Part shown: one piece after another, positions 6,459 through 11,599 of the stretch
Layout: each line of letters starts with the position of its first letter
Position numbering within the stretch: position 1 is the first letter of the stretch
Origin: Pseudomonadota bacterium
Lineage (GTDB): Bacteria > Pseudomonadota > Alphaproteobacteria > Sphingomonadales > Sphingomonadaceae
Direction of reading: 5' to 3'
Assembly (NCBI GenBank): GCA_947474905.1
Contig: CANJKQ010000003.1
Location: 1 to 11,599 of the forward strand
DNA length: 11,599 nucleotides
Notes under the pieces: generated by a model
Told to the model about the DNA's origin: nothing
Seen by the model: only the letters and a program-made list of their open reading frames with translations
Databases searched by the model: none
Translations under genes and position numbers: made by a program

Positions 6459-6551
6459 GGAGACGTGGGTGAGTGGCTGAAACCAGCGGTTTGCTAAACC
6501 GCCGTACTCCGATTAGGGGTACCGAGGGTTCGAATCCCTCCGTCTCCGCCA
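6459..6551 (+). tRNA. tRNA-Ser (anticodon GCU)
   Basis: A complete class II tRNA. The acceptor stem GGAGACG (6459-6465) pairs with CGTCTCC (6541-6547), followed by discriminator G and an encoded CCA (6549-6551). The D-arm contains GGGTGAGTGGC. The anticodon stem GCGGT/ACCGC encloses the loop TTGCTAA with anticodon GCT at 6493-6495, which reads AGC and AGU serine codons. The long variable arm (about 6503-6523) is typical of serine tRNAs, and the T-arm AGGGTTCGAATCCCT is canonical. It stands alone, preceded by its own promoter. Confidence 0.97.
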
Positions 6552-6573
6552 GACTGGATAGCACCCAGGCATT

Positions 6574-6592
6574 GCCTGAATTGTAATCAGGC
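6574..6592 (+). other. Short hairpin downstream of tRNA-Ser
   Basis: GCCTGA (6574-6579) and TCAGGC (6587-6592) form a six-base stem with a seven-base loop, 23 bases after the tRNA CCA. It has no following T-run. It may aid 3' processing or termination of the tRNA transcript, or be incidental. Confidence 0.35.
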
Positions 6593-6717
6593 GCCGCTTG
6601 TCGACATCGCACTCGCGCGATCACCGCTTGCAATAATCGCTTGACGGTGCGCGGCGCAATTTCACAAGCTGTGGTGGCAATCGCTCGCCTGCGTAAAGAG
6701 CGATCAGGGATAAAATC

Positions 6718-7437
6718 ATGCTGTCGACGCGCGTCTGTACCGAATGTGCCGTTAGGGATCGCTCGCTGTGCGGATCGCTGAGCGATGACGAGTTGGTCGC
6801 GCTGAACAGCATTGGCCAGCGGCGCAAAATCGGCCGGGGCGAAACGCTGATCTGGGCGGGGGATGACAGCGTCATCTGCGCCAATCTGCTCGATGGCATC
6901 ATGAAGCTGGCGACCTCGACCAGTGACGGCCGCGAACAGACCGTGGGCTTGCTTTACCCGGCCGATTTCATCGGTCGCCCCTTTGCCGATCAGGCGGGCT
7001 TCACCGTCTCAGCGCTGACCGATGCCGAGCTCTGCATCTTTCCGCGCCGCCAGTTTGAAGCCGTGCTGCACGACCATGTCCATATGGAAAGATTGCTGCT
7101 GGAAAGGACATTTGCGGCACTGGAAGACGCGCGCGCGCGGATGCTGACGCTGGCAAGACGCAGCGCAAGCGAGCGTGTCGCCGGGTTCCTGCTCGATATG
7201 GCGGATCGCGCCGCGACAACCGGGTGCAGCGCGGTGCAGGGTGGCCCCTTCACCTTTGATTTGCCCCTGACCCGGGGCGAGATTGCCGAGCTGCTGGGCC
7301 TCACCATCGAAACGGTCAGCCGCCAGCTTACCCAGCTCAAGACCGACGGATTGATTGCGCTGCCCAGCAGCCGTGCTGTCACAATCCGCGATCGTCAGGG
7401 CCTTGCGGCACGCGCCGAGGCTGCCCCGGCGGCATAG
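6718..7437 (+). CDS. fnrL: FNR-type oxygen-responsive transcription regulator (FnrL-like)
   Basis: A 239-residue Crp/Fnr-family activator. The N-terminal cluster Cys7-X2-Cys10-X7-Cys18 (CTECAVRDRSLCG), with Cys106 in TDAELCIFPR aligning with the fourth FNR ligand, indicates an oxygen-labile 4Fe-4S cluster of the FnrL type. Residues about 25-115 form the cyclic-nucleotide-binding-like barrel, about 117-165 the dimer helix, and about 166-228 the winged HTH. The recognition helix LGLTIETVSRQL carries the Glu-X2-Ser-Arg pattern that in FNR reads TTGAT half-sites. It would activate low-oxygen genes when dimeric with an intact cluster. AGGGA at 6706-6710 lies seven bases before the ATG. It follows tRNA-Ser by 166 bases and converges with the methyltransferase-like gene. 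I see no TTGAT-N4-ATCAA site in this window, so autoregulation is not supported here. Confidence 0.9.
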   Translation: MLSTRVCTECAVRDRSLCGSLSDDELVALNSIGQRRKIGRGETLIWAGDDSVICANLLDGIMKLATSTSDGREQTVGLLYPADFIGRPFADQAGFTVSALTDAELCIFPRRQFEAVLHDHVHMERLLLERTFAALEDARARMLTLARRSASERVAGFLLDMADRAATTGCSAVQGGPFTFDLPLTRGEIAELLGLTIETVSRQLTQLKTDGLIALPSSRAVTIRDRQGLAARAEAAPAA

Positions 7438-7439
7438 TC

Positions 7440-7470
7440 CGCCCCCCTCCCCTCAACAGGAAGGGGGGCG
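7440..7470. terminator. GC-rich hairpin between convergent genes
   Basis: CGCCCCCCT (7440-7448) pairs perfectly with AGGGGGGCG (7462-7470) across a 13-base loop. It begins three bases after the fnrL stop and lies 24 bases beyond the stop of the convergent methyltransferase-like gene. The T-run is short (TT), so termination is probable but not of the strongest form. It may serve both strands. Confidence 0.55.
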
Positions 7471-7493
7471 TTCCCTGCCGGTCGCAAAAGCCT

Positions 7494-8261
7494 TTACGGC
7501 TTGCGGAATTTATAGGCGAACTGGTCGGTATGGCCGCGAATGGCGGGGTCGAACACGTTCTTGCTATGGTCATCCGCCGGGTTGGCAAGCACCGTGCTTT
7601 CGCCGACAAACACAAAGCCCGCTTTCACCACTTCCGCCTTCACCACCGCCGGGTCGATGCGGTGCTTGGTTGAGGTGCCGGTCAGGCCCGTGCCGGGGGC
7701 ATCGGCATGGTCGATCACGACATAGACGCCGCCGGGCTTCAACATCTTGAGGATCTGGGCATTGACCTGATCGATCGCCGCCTCGCCGCCGGGCAGGTTG
7801 GCAATGTCATGATAATTTTCGTTGGTGTAGACGACATCGATGGTGCCGTCCGCGGCGCCGACGCTCATGCCGGACGCCGGGGCGACGGTATAGGCGACAT
7901 TGGCGAGGTGCCAGCCGTTGAGCGTCGGCACCGTCTTTTCGGCCCGCGCAGCAGCGACCGCCGGCCAGAGCGGATAGACCTTGCCGGTATCGCCGACGAT
8001 CGGGCTGAAAATGCGCGTCCAGTAATAACGCCCGCCGGGCAACAGATCGACGACCTTGCTGCCCGGGCCAACGCCCGCGAAGGCGACGACATCGGCGGCA
8101 TGGCGCCGGGCATCGTCACTCGCCTGATCGGCGCGGGCAGGATCGGCAAGGGCAGCCGCGACTTGCTTCGCCGACGCCGGGTGCTTGCCATCATGCGCCG
8201 CCGCCACACCGACCGTCGCGACCACGCCCAGCGCGGCCAACCCCAATACCATCCGCTTCAT
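7494..8261 (-). CDS. Exported class I SAM-methyltransferase-like protein
   Basis: A 255-residue protein resembling the predicted methyltransferases of COG4798. An N-terminal signal peptide (1 to about 22, hydrophobic stretch VLGLAALGVVATVGVAAA before HDGKH) is followed by a Rossmann-like domain. KVVDLLPGGRYYWTRIFS (69-86) corresponds to SAM motif I, VYPLWP (95-100) to the second strand, IDVVYTNENYHD (141-152) to the fourth-strand region, and LKMLKPGGVYVVIDH (171-185) to the post-strand-5 motif. STKHRID is a family feature. The substrate is unknown. The start is placed at the ATG at 8261 because GAGGAGGA stands about eight bases upstream and the signal peptide then begins cleanly; a longer frame to 8357 would run into gyrB. 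It lies 25 bases after gyrB and is probably co-transcribed. An SAM-dependent enzyme outside the cytoplasm is unexpected, so true activity is uncertain. Confidence 0.85.
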   Translation of the reverse strand: MKRMVLGLAALGVVATVGVAAAHDGKHPASAKQVAAALADPARADQASDDARRHAADVVAFAGVGPGSKVVDLLPGGRYYWTRIFSPIVGDTGKVYPLWPAVAAARAEKTVPTLNGWHLANVAYTVAPASGMSVGAADGTIDVVYTNENYHDIANLPGGEAAIDQVNAQILKMLKPGGVYVVIDHADAPGTGLTGTSTKHRIDPAVVKAEVVKAGFVFVGESTVLANPADDHSKNVFDPAIRGHTDQFAYKFRKP

Positions 8262-8286
8262 GCCCGTTCCTCCTCTTGCGCGCGCG

Positions 8287-10839
<2,553 letters not shown>

Positions 10840-11599
10840 CTAGCCCGCGCCGATTTTTCCGTCGATAAGTTGGAACCGGGTGGCATTGCCGCCGATCGCA
10901 TCGAACAGGGCGGCTTCGGTCCCCGTCAGCCACACCTGGCCAGTCCCGGCCAGCCGGTCGAACAGCGCGGCGCGACGCGACGGATCAAGATGCGCGGCAA
11001 CCTCATCAAGCAGCAGGATCGGCGGCCGCCCGACCCGATCCGCCACCAGCCCGGCATGCGCAAGAACGATCCCCAGCAACAGCGCCTTTTGCTCGCCGGT
11101 TGAGCACAAGGCCGCCGCCTGCTGCTTGTCGAGATGCGTGACGATCAAGTCGCTGCGGTGCGGCCCCACCAGCGCCCGCCCGGCGGCGGCATCGCGCGCA
11201 CGGCTGGCGCGCAGATCGGCGGCGAGATGGGCCGCGTCGCCTCCCCACCCCTCGATCGCCAGTCCCGCCCGCGCGAACACGCCCGTCGGCTGATCCGCCA
11301 GCCTTGCCGCCAGTGACGCCACCGTTTCGTGCCGCGCGGCATCGATCGTGGCGCCATGCGACGCCATCTGCGCCTCGAGCGCGGCGAGCCAATCGGGATC
11401 GGGCGCGCCGTCTTCCGCCAGCAACCGGTTGCGCGCGCGCATCGCCGCTTCATAGCGATTGGCGTGGACGGCGTGCGCGGGGTCGAGCGCCAGCGTCAGC
11501 CGGTCAAGGAACCGCCGCCGCTCGCCCGCCGGCTCGACGAACAGCCGGTCCATCGCCGGGGTCAGCCACAGGACCGTCACCCATTCGGCAAGCGCGGTC
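10840..11599 (-). CDS. recF: RecF recombination/repair ATPase (5' end outside window)
   Basis: The C-terminal about 253 residues of RecF; the frame is open through the right edge, so the start is missing. A GTG near 11580 lies inside the gene and is not the start, because the preceding codons (TALAEW) continue the family pattern. Visible features are [27 protein letters not shown], the long helical arm (about 11250-11480), VGPHRSDL, the ABC signature [11 protein letters not shown] and the Walker B/D-loop [11 protein letters not shown]. The Walker A region would be in the missing N-terminus. RecF is an SMC-like ATPase that with RecO and RecR loads RecA at single-strand gaps. The order recF-gyrB is common in bacteria. 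Confidence 0.95.
   Translation of the reverse strand, partial: TALAEWVTVLWLTPAMDRLFVEPAGERRRFLDRLTLALDPAHAVHANRYEAAMRARNRLLAEDGAPDPDWLAALEAQMASHGATIDAARHETVASLAARLADQPTGVFARAGLAIEGWGGDAAHLAADLRASRARDAAAGRALVGPHRSDLIVTHLDKQQAAALCSTGEQKALLLGIVLAHAGLVADRVGRPPILLLDEVAAHLDPSRRAALFDRLAGTGQVWLTGTEAALFDAIGGNATRFQLIDGKIGAG

Noticed and set aside
6459..6551. tRNA-Ser as an integration site for a mobile element
   Set aside because: No integrase, no repeated tRNA 3' end and only core-type genes lie on either side.
6552..6717. FNR-box or clear promoter upstream of fnrL
   Set aside because: TTGACG at 6641 lacks a convincing -10 at the right distance and no TTGAT-N4-ATCAA site is present.

Overview
This is a G+C-rich chromosomal window that looks like a sphingomonad (Sphingomonadales, Alphaproteobacteria). 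The evidence is the pairing of a gene-transfer-agent (GTA)-type tail gene with a DUF2793 gene, a DUF1134/EipA protein, an FnrL-type regulator with C-X2-C-X7-C cysteines, recF directly upstream of gyrB, and the overall protein style. Gene density is high and no stretch over 300 bases lacks a gene. The longest gap, about 170 bases between eipA and the tRNA gene, carries a promoter and a degenerate repeat array.

Left part (1-1837): what appears to be the collapsed remnant of a GTA or prophage cluster. A terminator-like hairpin is followed by a small-terminase-like HTH gene. The ATG of a next gene overlaps that gene's stop, but the next gene is lost after about 25 codons. The sequence then passes, in another frame, into the C-terminal ~200 codons of a GTA gp15-type tail/host-specificity protein, followed by an intact DUF2793 gene. 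Both ends of a packaging-to-tail cluster seem to be joined with the middle deleted.

Middle part (1838-6300): housekeeping and envelope genes. These are an OmpA-family outer-membrane protein with 26 consecutive prolines between barrel and peptidoglycan-binding domain, then a strong terminator; ygfZ (minus) and pyrC (plus), head to head across 23 bases; and a minus-strand pair eipA then a DoxX-like membrane protein, whose 3' end overlaps the 3' end of pyrC by 50 bases.

Right part (6300-11599): a tRNA-Ser(GCU) gene with a recognisable sigma70-type promoter, an FNR-like oxygen-sensing regulator, and a minus-strand run recF (cut by the window edge), gyrB and an exported methyltransferase-like protein. 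This run converges on fnrL, with a GC hairpin between them. recF and gyrB belong to the replication/repair neighbourhood. The methyltransferase-like gene lies only 25 bases after gyrB and is probably read through from it.

Most of the window is ordinary core genome. The most notable points are the GTA deletion junction, the duplicated polyproline tract, the 21-base repeat array upstream of eipA, and a SAM-methyltransferase fold carrying a signal peptide.
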